From NCBI GenBank assembly GCA_902795275.1, contig CADBKQ010000015.1, positions 59,973 to 123,972 of the forward strand: DNA of 64,000 nucleotides. Reading direction: 5' to 3'. Positions 1 to 9,026 of the stretch are shown here, one piece after another. How positions within the stretch are numbered: position 1 is the first letter of the stretch; each line of letters begins with the position of its first letter. The translations under genes were made by a program, and so were the position numbers. The stretch comes from an uncultured Eubacteriales bacterium (GTDB lineage Bacteria > Bacillota > Clostridia > Christensenellales > Aristaeellaceae). The notes under the pieces were generated by a model. That model had not been told where the DNA came from. It was given only the letters and a program-made list of their open reading frames with translations, and did no database searches.

Positions 1-542
1 AGGATGCCGAGGGCAACACGCGGAGCGAAGGATCGGATTTCACGGAGATCCGGTTCCCGGTGAAAATTGAACCCTTGTCTCTGGACGATTTTCTGGACGA
101 TACCAGCGCCGCCCTGCCCTCTACCTATATGAATCCCGTTGAATACGGCGTGCCCACGCCTGTGCCCGTTCCCACGCAGGCGCCTGTCATAAGGAACGCG
201 GCTCAGCCCGGAACACCCCTGTACACGCTGGCGCCTTTGCAGCCGGTGGCCACCGCCGTGCCTGCACCCGTTGCCACACAGCCTGTTTCTTACCCTGGCA
301 CCAAATCCTGCTTTGAGCATAAGGACATCCGCATCCGCATTTCGGATAATGACGCCCATGCTGCCAGCGTCGGCCGCTCCGGGCCCGGCACTGAAATGCC
401 CCAGGTGGCCACGCTGAATATCGGTGAAATCTTCCAGGTGCTGGATTGCCGCATCGTGGAAAAGGGCAACGTGCATTGGTTCATGGTCAACAAAAACGGC
501 GTGTACTGCTGGGTCGCCTCCGGGCGGTGCGAACGGTATTGA
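1..542 (+). CDS. C-terminal part of a secreted protein with Pro-rich linker and SH3-like domain (5' end outside window)
   Basis: The reading frame is open from the first bases of the window and ends with TGA at 540-542. The GTG at 60 is internal, because the frame continues upstream (DAEGNTRSEGSDFTEIRF before it). The visible part has three pieces: an acidic stretch, a Pro/Thr/Val-rich linker (repeated PTPVPVPTQAP-type segments, typical of surface proteins in this genome), and a C-terminal ~75-residue beta-rich domain ending in VYCWVASGRCERY. That domain resembles bacterial SH3-like modules that follow such linkers. A terminator follows directly. The family and function of the missing N-terminus cannot be judged. 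The SH3-like call rests on general pattern only. Confidence 0.7.
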   Translation, partial: DAEGNTRSEGSDFTEIRFPVKIEPLSLDDFLDDTSAALPSTYMNPVEYGVPTPVPVPTQAPVIRNAAQPGTPLYTLAPLQPVATAVPAPVATQPVSYPGTKSCFEHKDIRIRISDNDAHAASVGRSGPGTEMPQVATLNIGEIFQVLDCRIVEKGNVHWFMVNKNGVYCWVASGRCERY

Positions 543-567
543 TCTGACGGGCTGACCAGCCGTATGG

Positions 568-608
568 AAAATGAGCGTTCCGCCCATCCGGGGGAAACGC
601 TCATTTTT
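568..608 (+). terminator. Rho-independent terminator
   Basis: A perfect 10-bp stem, AATGAGCGTT (570-579) with AACGCTCATT (596-605), runs straight into a T run. It sits 28 bases after the stop codon of the first gene and before the RBS of the next, so it separates the two. Confidence 0.85.
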
Positions 609-663
609 CTGTGAAACGTGTTTTTTGCTTCGATGAAATCAGGAGATACAGAGGAGGACAGCC

Positions 664-1701
664 ATGCGCGCCATCATTGTGACCGGCCTGGTTTCCGTGA
701 TCTGCTGGGGCGTGTTCCTGCTTTTCCTCAGCAGGGACAGGAGCAGATACCGCAATTGCTATCTGCTGTTTATCGCGCTGGTCTCGGTCATTCCGTTTCT
801 CCTGAGTTTAGCCGGTTCGTACAGGCGGAACTCGGCTGCGGTCATGGTCAACCTCTTTCTGGCGGGCATTTTGATCGTGCCGTTTTTCCTGATTCATAAC
901 GGCATCGTCATGATCCGGAAAGAGGGAAGGCATCTGTCCCAGCTGCTGTCCCTTGCCCTGGGAATCGCCATCCTGCTCGGAGAAGCGGCGTCTGCCGTGA
1001 CCATCGCCGGTTTTTACCGGGCCGACCAGTTTCCGACAATCGAAGATTTTTATCATTCGGCCCATTATGTGATCGGCGCCATCATCAGCGTGACCGTGAT
1101 CTACGGCTCCGCGGCGTTCCTGATTTTTCTGCTGTACACGCTGTTCCTGCAATTGATTCCCCGAAAGAAGGATTTTGATTTCGTCATCATTCACGGGGCT
1201 GGGTTGCTGAAGGGGGAAAAAGTGTCCAAGCTGCTGTCGGACCGCCTGGACAAAGCCATCGAGGTGTACCGCAAGGACCCGACCCCGCCCAAGCTGATTC
1301 CTTCCGGCGGGCAGGGCGCGGACGAGAAGTTCTCCGAAGCGGAGGCCATGAAGAATTACCTGACGGCCCACGGCATTCCGGAAGCGGACATTTTGATGGA
1401 AGACGCCTCCACCACGACCCTGGAAAACCTGCAATACTCCAAGCGGATCCTGGACGGCATGGAGGGCAGAAAATACACGGCGCTCGTGACCAGCAACTAC
1501 CATGTTTACCGCGCACTCCGGTATTGCCGGAAAATCGGCCTCCAATGCACTGGCATCGGCAGCCATGTGGCACTCTATTACTGGCCCAGCGCGTTGATTC
1601 GGGAGTTCATCGCCATCCACGTGGAAAAAAAGCACGCCGTGCTGTTTGTCGCCGGGTGGCTCCTTTGCATCGCGGCCTTGTTTATTCCGCTGATGCATTA
1701 G
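664..1701 (+). CDS. YdcF/ElyC/SanA-family (DUF218) membrane protein
   Basis: 345 residues. The N-terminal ~170 residues contain about five hydrophobic segments. The C-terminal half is a cytoplasmic or surface DUF218 domain: FDFVIIHGAGLLKGEKVSKLLSDR, then LIPSGGQGADEKFSEAEAMKNYL, then ASTTTLENLQYSKRIL, and ALVTSNYHVYRALRYCRKIG. The order HGAG / SGG-G / E / TTLEN / TSNYHVYRA is diagnostic for the YdcF family. Its E. coli members SanA and ElyC are linked to envelope integrity and lipid-carrier turnover, but the reaction is not established. AGGAGG sits just upstream of the ATG. It is a single gene, followed by a long gene-free stretch. Confidence 0.85.
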   Translation: MRAIIVTGLVSVICWGVFLLFLSRDRSRYRNCYLLFIALVSVIPFLLSLAGSYRRNSAAVMVNLFLAGILIVPFFLIHNGIVMIRKEGRHLSQLLSLALGIAILLGEAASAVTIAGFYRADQFPTIEDFYHSAHYVIGAIISVTVIYGSAAFLIFLLYTLFLQLIPRKKDFDFVIIHGAGLLKGEKVSKLLSDRLDKAIEVYRKDPTPPKLIPSGGQGADEKFSEAEAMKNYLTAHGIPEADILMEDASTTTLENLQYSKRILDGMEGRKYTALVTSNYHVYRALRYCRKIGLQCTGIGSHVALYYWPSALIREFIAIHVEKKHAVLFVAGWLLCIAALFIPLMH

Positions 1702-2317
1702 ATTTTTCGTCTGATACTTTTCTAAATTTCTACAGTTTTATTGCGAAGGGTAACGGAGCAGGGGCCTGTGCGGCCCCTGAACCCCGCACCAGGGCGGTGA
1801 GTATCCGCGACCTCAATCGGCGCAAGTCCGCTTCATGCGGACATTGCTTGTTTCGGTCGATCTCAGCCCGGACAAAATACCCGCCACAGGCGGTTGTCCG
1901 GGCTTCGTCCCTGGACCCGCATTTGCGGTTGTTGCTTGCATTGCTGACCGAGCTTAGTTCCCGCTATTGCGTGGAGGAACGCGGAAGTCAGGCTTGGTGC
2001 CGTTGTGCTTCTGGCCCGGCGGCGAAGCCGCCAGCCCGGATGCTTCGCATCCGAGGAAAGCCTGGGAATAATCCCCAGGGAAAAGCGAGCTTTTCCCCTG
2101 GGATTTTCCCGGCTTTCTTGGGCCAGAAGCCCTCTATCTTTCGTAAACCCCAGCGCAGCAGGCGAAGATTGTCGATTTCTTCCAACGGCGTTATATCGCC
2201 AGTTGCGGGTCCAGGGGGATCATCCCCCTGGTGGGGTCTGGGGTGAAACCCCAGCGTTGCCATCTTGTTTGATTTGTACCCTTAATTCTTTAGAAGAAGA
2301 ACAGTATGAGCATTTGA
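1702..2317. repeat. Gene-free stretch packed with nested palindromes
   Basis: No convincing gene lies here. The open frames are short, lack RBSs and have no recognisable content. The region is a chain of inverted repeats: GGGGCC/GGCCCC near 1760; GTCCGC/GCGGAC near 1830; GCCCGGACAA/TTGTCCGGGC near 1868-1902; an outer stem CTTCTGGCCC (2008-2017) with GGGCCAGAAG (2120-2129) enclosing GGCGGC-GCCGCC, GGATGC-GCATCC, AAAGCC-GGCTTT and CCCAGGG-CCCTGGGA stems; and CCAGGGGGAT-ATCCCCCTGG with GGGGT-ACCCC near 2210-2255. It may be a decayed mobile or REP-like cluster. No coding or RNA family was recognised. Confidence 0.6.
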
Positions 2318-2350
2318 AAAGGGACGCCGTTTTTCCGGCGTCCCATATTT
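2318..2350 (-). terminator. Rho-independent terminator of the sugar ABC transporter operon
   Basis: The stem GGGACGCCG (2321-2329) / CGGCGTCCC (2336-2344) has a 6-base loop. On the minus strand it is followed by TTTTC. It lies 22 bases beyond the last gene of the minus-strand transporter operon. Confidence 0.8.
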
Positions 2351-2371
2351 TTTGAATGGATGCTGCTTGGG

Positions 2372-3439
2372 TCAGGAAGTCGTTCTGGCTTTCTTTTTGC
2401 GGCTGGAGAGCACGACGCTTTGCAGCAGGATGAACAGGCCCAGCATAGCGCCGTTGGCCATTTCCTGCCACCAGGATTCGTTCAGGGGGCTCAGGGCGAT
2501 GATCTTCTGGATGGTAGCCAGGATCATGGTGCCGAAGAAGGTGCCGATCACGTTGCCGACGCCGCCGGTCAGCAGGGTGCCGCCGATGATGGAAGCGGCG
2601 ATGGCGTCCATCTCGCTGCGCATGGCCACGCTGGCGTTGCCGGCCGGCTTATGCATCAGGAACACAAAGCCCGCCAGACCGCTGAGCAAGCCGCTGATCA
2701 CGTAGCTGATAAAGCGGGTGCGCTTCACGTTGATGCCCAGCATCAGGGCGCTTTGCTGGTTGCCGCCCAAAGCATAGATGTGGCGGCCCAGCTTCGCGTT
2801 GCGCAGCATGAAATAAACCAGCACCACGATGAGCAGCGCCACGACGGCCCCGATTTCCAGCTTGGCGGGAATCAGATTGCCGTTCTTGGCGGTGTAGCCC
2901 AGCCAGGGAATGGCGAGGCGGTTTTTCACCAGCGCCAGGAAGCCTTCGTGCGTCACCTTCACGGGATTGACGGACAGCATCGTGGTCAGGCCCCTGGACA
3001 GGAACATGCCCGCCAGGGTGACGATGAAGGGCTGAATCTCCAGATAGCTGATCAGGAAGCCTTGCAGCACGCCGAAGGCCAGGCCGATGCCCAGCGCCAG
3101 CAGAAGGGTGAGCAGGATGCCGAGCGGCCCGTTCTGAATGCCGGAATTGTTCAGGAACAGGGCGCAGGCCATAACGGTCAGGCCGATCACGCCGCCCACG
3201 CTGATGTTGATGCCGCCGCCGATCATGACGATGGTGAGCGAGCAGGAAATGATGATCAGCGCCGCGTTGTCGTTCAGCAGGTCAAAGAACTGCTGGGTGC
3301 GCAGGAAGCCGCCGCCCATAAAGATCATGGCCGCGGCATACATGACCGCGAAAATGCCGATGGTGATGGTCATCAGCAGCTGGGAATCCGTCAGGGGTTC
3401 ACGGCGTCTTTTACTCACGGAAGCTTTTTTCATCGACAT
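2372..3439 (-). CDS. Sugar ABC transporter permease (YjfF-like)
   Basis: 355 residues, BPD_transp_2 (ribose/galactose-type) permease with about 8-10 membrane helices. The conserved loop AIAASIIGGTLLTGGVGNVIGTFFGTMIL near the C-terminus is the family's cytoplasmic coupling region. It is the fourth gene of a minus-strand operon (binding protein, ATPase, permease, permease), matching the order ytfQ-ytfR-ytfT-yjfF of E. coli. It starts one base after the stop of the preceding permease gene, so translation is probably coupled. The basic N-terminus (KKASVSKRRREP) is cytoplasmic. The substrate is inferred only from gene order and binding-protein similarity. Confidence 0.88.
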   Translation of the reverse strand: MSMKKASVSKRRREPLTDSQLLMTITIGIFAVMYAAAMIFMGGGFLRTQQFFDLLNDNAALIIISCSLTIVMIGGGINISVGGVIGLTVMACALFLNNSGIQNGPLGILLTLLLALGIGLAFGVLQGFLISYLEIQPFIVTLAGMFLSRGLTTMLSVNPVKVTHEGFLALVKNRLAIPWLGYTAKNGNLIPAKLEIGAVVALLIVVLVYFMLRNAKLGRHIYALGGNQQSALMLGINVKRTRFISYVISGLLSGLAGFVFLMHKPAGNASVAMRSEMDAIAASIIGGTLLTGGVGNVIGTFFGTMILATIQKIIALSPLNESWWQEMANGAMLGLFILLQSVVLSSRKKKARTTS

Positions 3440-3440
3440 C

Positions 3441-4517
3441 TCAATTCACCCCCTTTGCGGAAGCCGGTTTCAAACCGCCGGAGCGAATGCGGTGCCACAG
3501 GGCGGTCAGCTTTTGTTTCACCACGGGAGAACCCGCCATCACGATAATGATGATCACGATGGCCTTGTACGCCTTGATATTCACGGGGTCCACGCGCATG
3601 GCCAGCAGGGTGGTGGTGAGCATCTGGATGATGTAAGCGCCCAGGATGCTGCCGCTGATCTTGAACCGTCCGCCGCCCAGGTTGTTGCCGCCGATGGCGA
3701 CGGCCAGGATGGCGTCCATTTCAATGTCGATCAGCAGGGTCTTGTGGCTCACCTGGCCCATGCGGCAGGTGCCGATGATGCCCGCTACCGCCACGCAGAT
3801 GCCCAGGATCACGAAGGACAGCATCTTGATGCCGACGGGGTTGATGCCGTTTAGCCGGGCCGCGCCCTGGTTGACGCCCACGGATTCGGTGTAAAGCCGC
3901 AGGGTGGTCAGCCGGAAGATGAGGGTCAATATCAGGCCCACCAGCACCACGCCGAAGATGGGCGTGGGAATCGGTATGCCGGGAATCGTCATGCCCATGG
4001 AATTGATGATCGGGCTGTCGATCTGCGGCGTGGCGCTGCCTACGATCCAGTACGCGATGGATCGGCCGCAGGAGAACAGGATCAGGGTGGCGATCATGGG
4101 CTGAATTTTGAACACGGCCACAAGCGCGCCGTTAAAGGATTTGAACAGGATGGTGACGAGGCAGCAGGCCAGGATAGCCAGAATCAGGGTGCCGAAGTTG
4201 ATGTCGGGGAAGGCCTTGAGGGTTTTCACGAAGATGCTGCCCGCGATGGTGCCGACTGCGCCGACCGAAATATCCTGGCCGCCGCAGGCCGCCGTGACCA
4301 GCGTCATGCCCATGGCGATGATAGCCAGCTCGCTGGCGCTGTCGATGATGCTGATGATGTTGCCGGTGAGCACCTTGTTGCCGCTGTTGTTCACGGCGAC
4401 GCCGATGGAATAGAACCCGGGATCACGAATCAGGTTGAATATAAGCAGGATGGCCAAGGCCACCAGCGGGATCAGGAGCTGACCCACGCCGCCTTTTTTT
4501 ATGATTCTTTTGTTCAT
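3441..4517 (-). CDS. Sugar ABC transporter permease (YtfT-like)
   Basis: 358 residues, BPD_transp_2 family with multiple hydrophobic helices. The family segment MDAILAVAIGGNNLGGGRFKISGSILGA, found in ribose/galactofuranose-type permeases, is near residue 270. The start codon overlaps the stop of the ATPase gene by four bases (ATGA), a sign of translational coupling. It would pair with the next gene's product as a heterodimeric channel, as YtfT and YjfF do. The substrate is unproven. Confidence 0.88.
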   Translation of the reverse strand: MNKRIIKKGGVGQLLIPLVALAILLIFNLIRDPGFYSIGVAVNNSGNKVLTGNIISIIDSASELAIIAMGMTLVTAACGGQDISVGAVGTIAGSIFVKTLKAFPDINFGTLILAILACCLVTILFKSFNGALVAVFKIQPMIATLILFSCGRSIAYWIVGSATPQIDSPIINSMGMTIPGIPIPTPIFGVVLVGLILTLIFRLTTLRLYTESVGVNQGAARLNGINPVGIKMLSFVILGICVAVAGIIGTCRMGQVSHKTLLIDIEMDAILAVAIGGNNLGGGRFKISGSILGAYIIQMLTTTLLAMRVDPVNIKAYKAIVIIIIVMAGSPVVKQKLTALWHRIRSGGLKPASAKGVN

Positions 4518-6022
4518 TGCCGCACCCCTCCCGCAATGGTCTTCATCACATGCGCCTGCGTCAGCTCGTCCCCGGTCAGCTCGCCCACGATGTTGCGGTC
4601 ACGCATCACAATCAGCCGGGAGCAGGTGCGCAGCATTTCTTCAATCTCGGAAGAAATGAAGGTGACGCTCATGTTTTCCTCCGCCAGTTTCAGCACCAGC
4701 TTCTGAATTTCCAGCTTGGTGCCCACGTCGATGCCGCGGGTGGGCTCGTCCAGAATCAGATAGTCGGGATGCGTGAGCAGCCACCGGGCCAGGATGACCT
4801 TCTGCTGGTTGCCGCCCGACAGGCTGCCCACCGGCGTATCCTTGCTGGCGGTTTTGATGCTCAGGGCTTTGACGTATTCATCGGCAAACTTTTCCATGTC
4901 GCTTCGCCGCATGGGATGGAAGAAGCCCTTCATCACCTGCATGGCCAGGATGATATTGTCCCGGACGCTCAGGTCGGCGATGATGCCGTCCCGCTTGCGG
5001 TCCTCAGGCAGGTAGCCGATGCCGTTCTTCATGGCGTCGTGGGGCTTGGCAATCTTGACCTCTTTGCCGTGCACTTTCACCCTGCCGCCCGTCACCCGGT
5101 CCGCGCCGAAAATGGCGCGCACGCTCTCGCTTCGCCCGGAACCCAGCAGCCCCGTGAAGCCGTTCACTTCGCCCTTGCGGATCCGGAAGTTGAAGGGCTT
5201 GCTGTCCGAACTGGAGAGGCGCTCGGCTTCGTAAACGGTTTCTTCGCCCGGCACGCTCTTCTGCCCGAGCTGCTCCAGCTGGGCCATGTCGTTCAGATCC
5301 TTGCCCATCATCTTGGCCACCAGCTCCACCTGGGGCAGCTCCTGCACCGGGTATTCGCCCACCAGCTCGCCGTTGCGCAGCACGGTGATCCGGTCGCTGA
5401 CAGCGTAGACCTGCTCCAGGAAGTGGGTGACGAACACGATGCCGACGCCGCGGTTTTTCAGGTCGCGCATCAGGCCGAACAGCATCTCCACTTCTTTTTC
5501 ATCCAGGGAGGAGGTGGGCTCGTCCAGGATCAGCACTTTACAGTTCATGTCCACGGCCCGGGCGATGGCCACCATCTGCTGCACGGCCAGGGAGCAGGAG
5601 GAAAGCTCCTGCCTGGGACGCGCGGGAATGCCCAGATTGTTTAAAATGGCGGCGGCCTTTTTTTCATAGTCCTTCCAATGGACGACCATTTCTTCATCCC
5701 TGCCGATGAACATGTTTTCCGCCACCGTCAGGTTGGGGCACAGGGTTATTTCCTGATAAACGGTGCTGATTCCCGCGTTCTGGGCGTCCTGGGGAGAGTG
5801 GATGTGGGCCTCGCCTTCGATGCCCTCGATGTGGATACTGCCCTCTTCCTTCTCATATACGCCGGTCAGCACCTTGATCAGGGTGGATTTCCCCGCGCCG
5901 TTCTCGCCCATCAGGGCGTGGATCTCGCCCTTGCGCAGGGTAAAGTCCACGTGATTGAGCGCCTTGGTGCCGGGAAATGATTTGCAGATTCCGCGCATGG
6001 TCAACACTGCGTCGCCTTGCAT
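4514..6022 (-). CDS. Sugar ABC transporter ATP-binding protein with two ATPase domains (YtfR-like)
   Basis: 502 residues, two fused nucleotide-binding domains as in RbsA/MglA/YtfR. Domain 1 has Walker A GENGAGKST (about 39-47), a degenerate signature SCSLAVQQM and Walker B VLILDEPTSSLD. Domain 2 has the usual degenerate P-loop (GLLGSGRSE), a good signature LSGGNQQKVILARWL and Walker B YLILDEPTRGID. One canonical and one degenerate site is normal for this family. It drives import through the two downstream permeases. Confidence 0.93.
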   Translation of the reverse strand: MQGDAVLTMRGICKSFPGTKALNHVDFTLRKGEIHALMGENGAGKSTLIKVLTGVYEKEEGSIHIEGIEGEAHIHSPQDAQNAGISTVYQEITLCPNLTVAENMFIGRDEEMVVHWKDYEKKAAAILNNLGIPARPRQELSSCSLAVQQMVAIARAVDMNCKVLILDEPTSSLDEKEVEMLFGLMRDLKNRGVGIVFVTHFLEQVYAVSDRITVLRNGELVGEYPVQELPQVELVAKMMGKDLNDMAQLEQLGQKSVPGEETVYEAERLSSSDSKPFNFRIRKGEVNGFTGLLGSGRSESVRAIFGADRVTGGRVKVHGKEVKIAKPHDAMKNGIGYLPEDRKRDGIIADLSVRDNIILAMQVMKGFFHPMRRSDMEKFADEYVKALSIKTASKDTPVGSLSGGNQQKVILARWLLTHPDYLILDEPTRGIDVGTKLEIQKLVLKLAEENMSVTFISSEIEEMLRTCSRLIVMRDRNIVGELTGDELTQAHVMKTIAGGVRQ

Positions 6023-6098
6023 CTGGGTTCGCTCCTTCCGGATTTGCTTTAGGAATGCCGTTGCTGGTAAAACAAAAATATCGATATACTTGAAAGAA

Positions 6099-6133
6099 GC
6101 GCTGTATGAACGCTTTTTCCGTCCATACAGCGC
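6099..6133 (-). other. Intercistronic hairpin between binding-protein and ATPase genes
   Basis: A 10-bp perfect stem, GCGCTGTATG (6099-6108) / CATACAGCGC (6124-6133), lies 20 bases after the binding-protein stop codon. It has only a weak following T tract on the minus strand. Such hairpins commonly stabilise or partly terminate the message so that the binding protein is made in excess over the membrane components. That role is inferred. Confidence 0.65.
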
Positions 6134-6152
6134 CGTGGTATTATGCGTTCAA

Positions 6153-7130
6153 TTATTCGCCCAGGCCGTAGGTGGCAATGTCTTCTTCGGTGATGGTGCG
6201 GGCGTCGAAGCCTTTTTCGTCGTTGATGATCTGCTTGAGTTCATTCAGGCCTTCGATTTCGCCGCCGCCCACCAGGGTCTTGATCATCTGGTCGATCAGA
6301 GCAGCCTGGAAAGGAGAGCACTGGCCGTCGTAGTTCCAGTTGCCGGCCAGCAGTTCGCGGAGAGCCCACTTGTTGCAGTCAAAGCCCATCACGATCACGT
6401 CGCCGTTCACGCCGTGGGTGATGCCGGCGGCATCCAGAGCAGCCACAACACCCTGCGCCATGCCGTCGTTTTCAGCGTACACGATGTTGAACTTTTCGCC
6501 GGCGTTGATGGCAGCTTCAGCGATCTTGCGGGCTTCGTTGGGATCCCAGCTGTCGCCGCCGGTGCCTTCACGAACCATGGTCCACTTGTCGTCAGCAGCG
6601 CACTTTTCCTGCAGGGGCTCGCTGCGGCCGATCTGAGCGGCGGAACCAAGCTGGCCCTGAATGTGCAGCACGTTGTATTCTTCCAGGCCCAGGCTTTCCA
6701 GCCAGGCCACGGCGGTGACGCCTTCATTGCGCATGTCGGAAACGACAGCGGCGGTGTACAGGTCGGGGTCGCATTCGATCATACGGTCGAACAGGAACAC
6801 GCCGATGCCGGCTTCCTTGGCGGCAGCCAGGGTTTCGTCCCAGCCGGTGGTTTCGGCGGCGGACACCAGGATGAAGTCCACGCCTTCGGTGATGAAGGTG
6901 TTGGCGGCTTCCAGCTGCTTATCAGCGGTGGGAGCAGTGACGAACTTGGCGTCATAGCCGTTCTCGGCGGTGAAAACAGAATACAGGTCGTTTACGTTGG
7001 CTTCGCGGTAGCCGGATTCGGCGGGGTCCAGATTGATGATGCCGACCTTGATCGGATCATCGGCATGGGCAAAGGAGACCAGGCCGGCGCACAGAACCAG
7101 CGCCAAAACCAGAGCGAACAGTTTCTTCAT
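6153..7130 (-). CDS. Sugar ABC transporter substrate-binding protein (YtfQ-like)
   Basis: 325 residues, periplasmic-binding-protein-like I fold (Peripla_BP_4). The segment ATGWDETLAAAKEAGIGVFLFDR resembles YtfQ (TGWEPVLKEAKDAEIPVFLLDR), and IVYAENDGMAQGVVAALDAAG and VMGFDCN follow as in sugar binders. I start it at the inner ATG (7130), because AAAGGAAGG is correctly spaced there; the upstream ATG at 7151 is not well placed. The signal peptide MKKLFALVLALVLCAGLVSFAHA ends in a type I site (AHA-DD). The only Cys is not in a lipobox, which is unusual for a Gram-positive binding protein. Galactofuranose or a related sugar is a guess from similarity and gene order. Confidence 0.88.
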   Translation of the reverse strand: MKKLFALVLALVLCAGLVSFAHADDPIKVGIINLDPAESGYREANVNDLYSVFTAENGYDAKFVTAPTADKQLEAANTFITEGVDFILVSAAETTGWDETLAAAKEAGIGVFLFDRMIECDPDLYTAAVVSDMRNEGVTAVAWLESLGLEEYNVLHIQGQLGSAAQIGRSEPLQEKCAADDKWTMVREGTGGDSWDPNEARKIAEAAINAGEKFNIVYAENDGMAQGVVAALDAAGITHGVNGDVIVMGFDCNKWALRELLAGNWNYDGQCSPFQAALIDQMIKTLVGGGEIEGLNELKQIINDEKGFDARTITEEDIATYGLGE

Positions 7131-7173
7131 ACGGATGTTCCTTCCTTTCATTTGTTGCGGTTATCCCGCTTGT

Positions 7174-7209
7174 TGTGTAAATTTTATCACAATTCCCCCA
7201 AATAGTAAA
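7174..7209 (-). promoter_or_regulatory. Promoter and candidate operator of the sugar transporter operon
   Basis: On the minus strand, TTTACT (7204-7209) and TAAAAT (7181-7186) are spaced 17 bases apart, with a TG extension before the -10. The -10 lies inside an imperfect palindrome TGTGTAAATTTTATCACA (7174-7191, plus strand). Its outer TGTG/CACA halves make it a plausible repressor site. The promoter is read from spacing; the operator is inference. Confidence 0.5.
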
Positions 7210-7289
7210 GAGCAATTTGTGACATTATCCGAAATTTTGGAGCCATTTTTTGTTATCATTACTTGGCGGTTACATGGGTTACGGGAGGG

Positions 7290-7455
7290 GACGAGGGAAT
7301 AGGGATGAGGGAATAGGGATTAGGATAATAGTGTCATATAAATGAACAACCCGCTTGAGGAACACATTCATCTCTAATGCCTAATCCCTAATCCCTAATC
7401 CCTAATCCCTAATCCCTAATCCCTATTCCCTCATCCCTATTCCCTCATCCCTCAA
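7290..7455. repeat. Heptad-array hairpin element downstream of spoIVA
   Basis: A G-rich arm of GGGAATA/GGGATGA/GGGATTA units (about 7290-7325), a ~45-bp core and a longer C-rich arm of TAATCCC/TATTCCC/TCATCCC units (about 7376-7455). On the strand of spoIVA the G-rich arm begins ten bases after the stop codon. It belongs to the family found at 17427, 22229, 24925, 28002, 29101, 31083, 32446, 34359 and 35720. Confidence 0.85.
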
Positions 7456-7462
7456 CGCCCCA

Positions 7463-8962
7463 TCACAGCAGAATCGTAATCATCCCGCCCTCGCCCTCGT
7501 TGAGCATCCTGGTCAGGGCGGCCTGCACCTTCTCCTGCGTTTCGATGGGCAGGCGGTTCAGCTTGGCGCTGACGCCCTCCTGGATCAGTTCTTTCAGGGA
7601 CTTTCCGAAGAAATTGGTTTCCCACAGGCTGGGCGGGTCCTTTTCGTACTGCTCGTTCAGGGTTTCCACAAAGGCCTCGCTCTGCTCCTGAGTCCCCAGC
7701 ACGGGGGCGATTTCCGTTTCGATGTCGCTGCGGATGAGGTGCAGCGTGGGCGCGGAGGCTTTCAGCCTTACGCCGTAGCGGCTGCCCTGGCGCATGAGTT
7801 CGGGCGGCTGCAATTGGATTTCGCTCATGGCAGGGGTCACCAGGCCGTAACCCGTCTGCTGAACAGCTTTCAAAGCGCCCGCCACCCGGTCGTATTCCCG
7901 CTTGGCCGCCACCAGTTCCTTCATTAAAGACAGCAGGTGCGCGTCGCCTGTGATGGTCTCGCCGCACTGTTCGCTGAGGATTTGGTTAAACAGCCCTTCC
8001 TTCACCGGCAGGTCGAACAGCACCGCGCCCTCGCCCAGATCGACTTCCGTTTCCCGGGGCGCCTGCAGGTATTCCGATTCCCCGAAAGCGCCGACGATGT
8101 CCTCCTTGTCCCGGACTTTGTGCAGGGTGTCGCCCAAATCCCGGATGATTTTCAGGGCATGGGCGGGCAGCCAGTGGGTTTCCTCCAGCGCGCCCATCCA
8201 GGCGGGCACGGTGAAGCGCACTTCCCGCAGGGGGAATTCCAGCAGCAGGCCGGACAGCAATTGCTGCGCGTCCTCCGCGCTCATTTCCTTTACGTTCAGC
8301 AGCGTCACCGGCACGTCGTACTTGCTTTCCAGCGACGCCCGCAGCGCTTTCGCCTCGCCGCTTTCGGGATGCGCGGAGTTCAGCACCACGGCGAAGGGCT
8401 TTTGCAGCGCTTTCAGCTGCCGGATCACCTGCTCCTCCGCAGGCACGTAATTGGAGCGGGGCAGCTCGGCCACCGTGCCGTCGGTGGTCACCACCACGCC
8501 CACGGTGGCATGGTCGGAAATCACCTTCTTTGTCCCCAGCGCCGCCGCTTCCTCGAAGGGCAAATCTTCCTCCGCCCAGGGCGTGGACACCATGCGGGCG
8601 GCTTCGCCCTCCTGGGTGCCCAGCGCGCCGGGAATCAGGTACCCCACGGAATCCACCATCCGCACCCGCACGTTCGTGCGCGGGTCCAGCTTGATTTCCG
8701 CCGCGCCTTCCCCCGGCACAAACTTGGGCTGGGTGGTCATGATGGTCTTGCCCGACCCGGACTGGGGCAGCTCATCCGTCAGCCTTTCCCGCCGCGGGCT
8801 CTCCGCCATGTACGGCAGCACCATCTGCTCTATAAAATTGGATATAAACGTGCTTTTGCCTGTCCGCACCGGGCCGACCACGCCGATATACAAGTCTCCC
8901 TGGGTTCTTTCCGCAATATCCCGATAGAAGGGCCGCACGCCCTGTACGCTCTCCAGCGCCAT
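7463..8962 (-). CDS. spoIVA: Stage IV sporulation protein A (spore coat morphogenetic ATPase)
   Basis: 499 residues, close to the usual ~492. SpoIVA hydrolyses ATP to assemble the basement layer of the spore coat on the outer forespore membrane, in the mother cell. Seen here: RDIAERTQGDLYIGVVGPVRTGKSTFISNFIE (P-loop VGPVRTGKST), DELPQSGSGKTIMTTQPKFVPGE, VRMVDSVGYLIPGA, the long middle and C-terminal domains, and the ending GEGGMITILL, which matches SpoIVA's hydrophobic C-terminus. The start at 8962 (MALESVQ) follows AAGGAGGCGGGAGA; an upstream in-frame ATG at 9049 would add an atypical extension. It proves that the organism belongs to a spore-forming lineage. Confidence 0.97.
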   Translation of the reverse strand: MALESVQGVRPFYRDIAERTQGDLYIGVVGPVRTGKSTFISNFIEQMVLPYMAESPRRERLTDELPQSGSGKTIMTTQPKFVPGEGAAEIKLDPRTNVRVRMVDSVGYLIPGALGTQEGEAARMVSTPWAEEDLPFEEAAALGTKKVISDHATVGVVVTTDGTVAELPRSNYVPAEEQVIRQLKALQKPFAVVLNSAHPESGEAKALRASLESKYDVPVTLLNVKEMSAEDAQQLLSGLLLEFPLREVRFTVPAWMGALEETHWLPAHALKIIRDLGDTLHKVRDKEDIVGAFGESEYLQAPRETEVDLGEGAVLFDLPVKEGLFNQILSEQCGETITGDAHLLSLMKELVAAKREYDRVAGALKAVQQTGYGLVTPAMSEIQLQPPELMRQGSRYGVRLKASAPTLHLIRSDIETEIAPVLGTQEQSEAFVETLNEQYEKDPPSLWETNFFGKSLKELIQEGVSAKLNRLPIETQEKVQAALTRMLNEGEGGMITILL

Positions 8963-9026
8963 TCTCCCGCCTCCTTCACGCAGAACCATTTCACGGAATA
9001 GGTATGCGCGGAGGAAAGAAGATAGA

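Noticed and set aside
1524..2246. A 240-codon frame overlapping the end of the YdcF gene and the palindrome cluster
   Set aside because: It starts inside the YdcF gene in another frame, has no ribosome site and translates to Arg/Ser/Pro-rich sequence produced by the palindromes.
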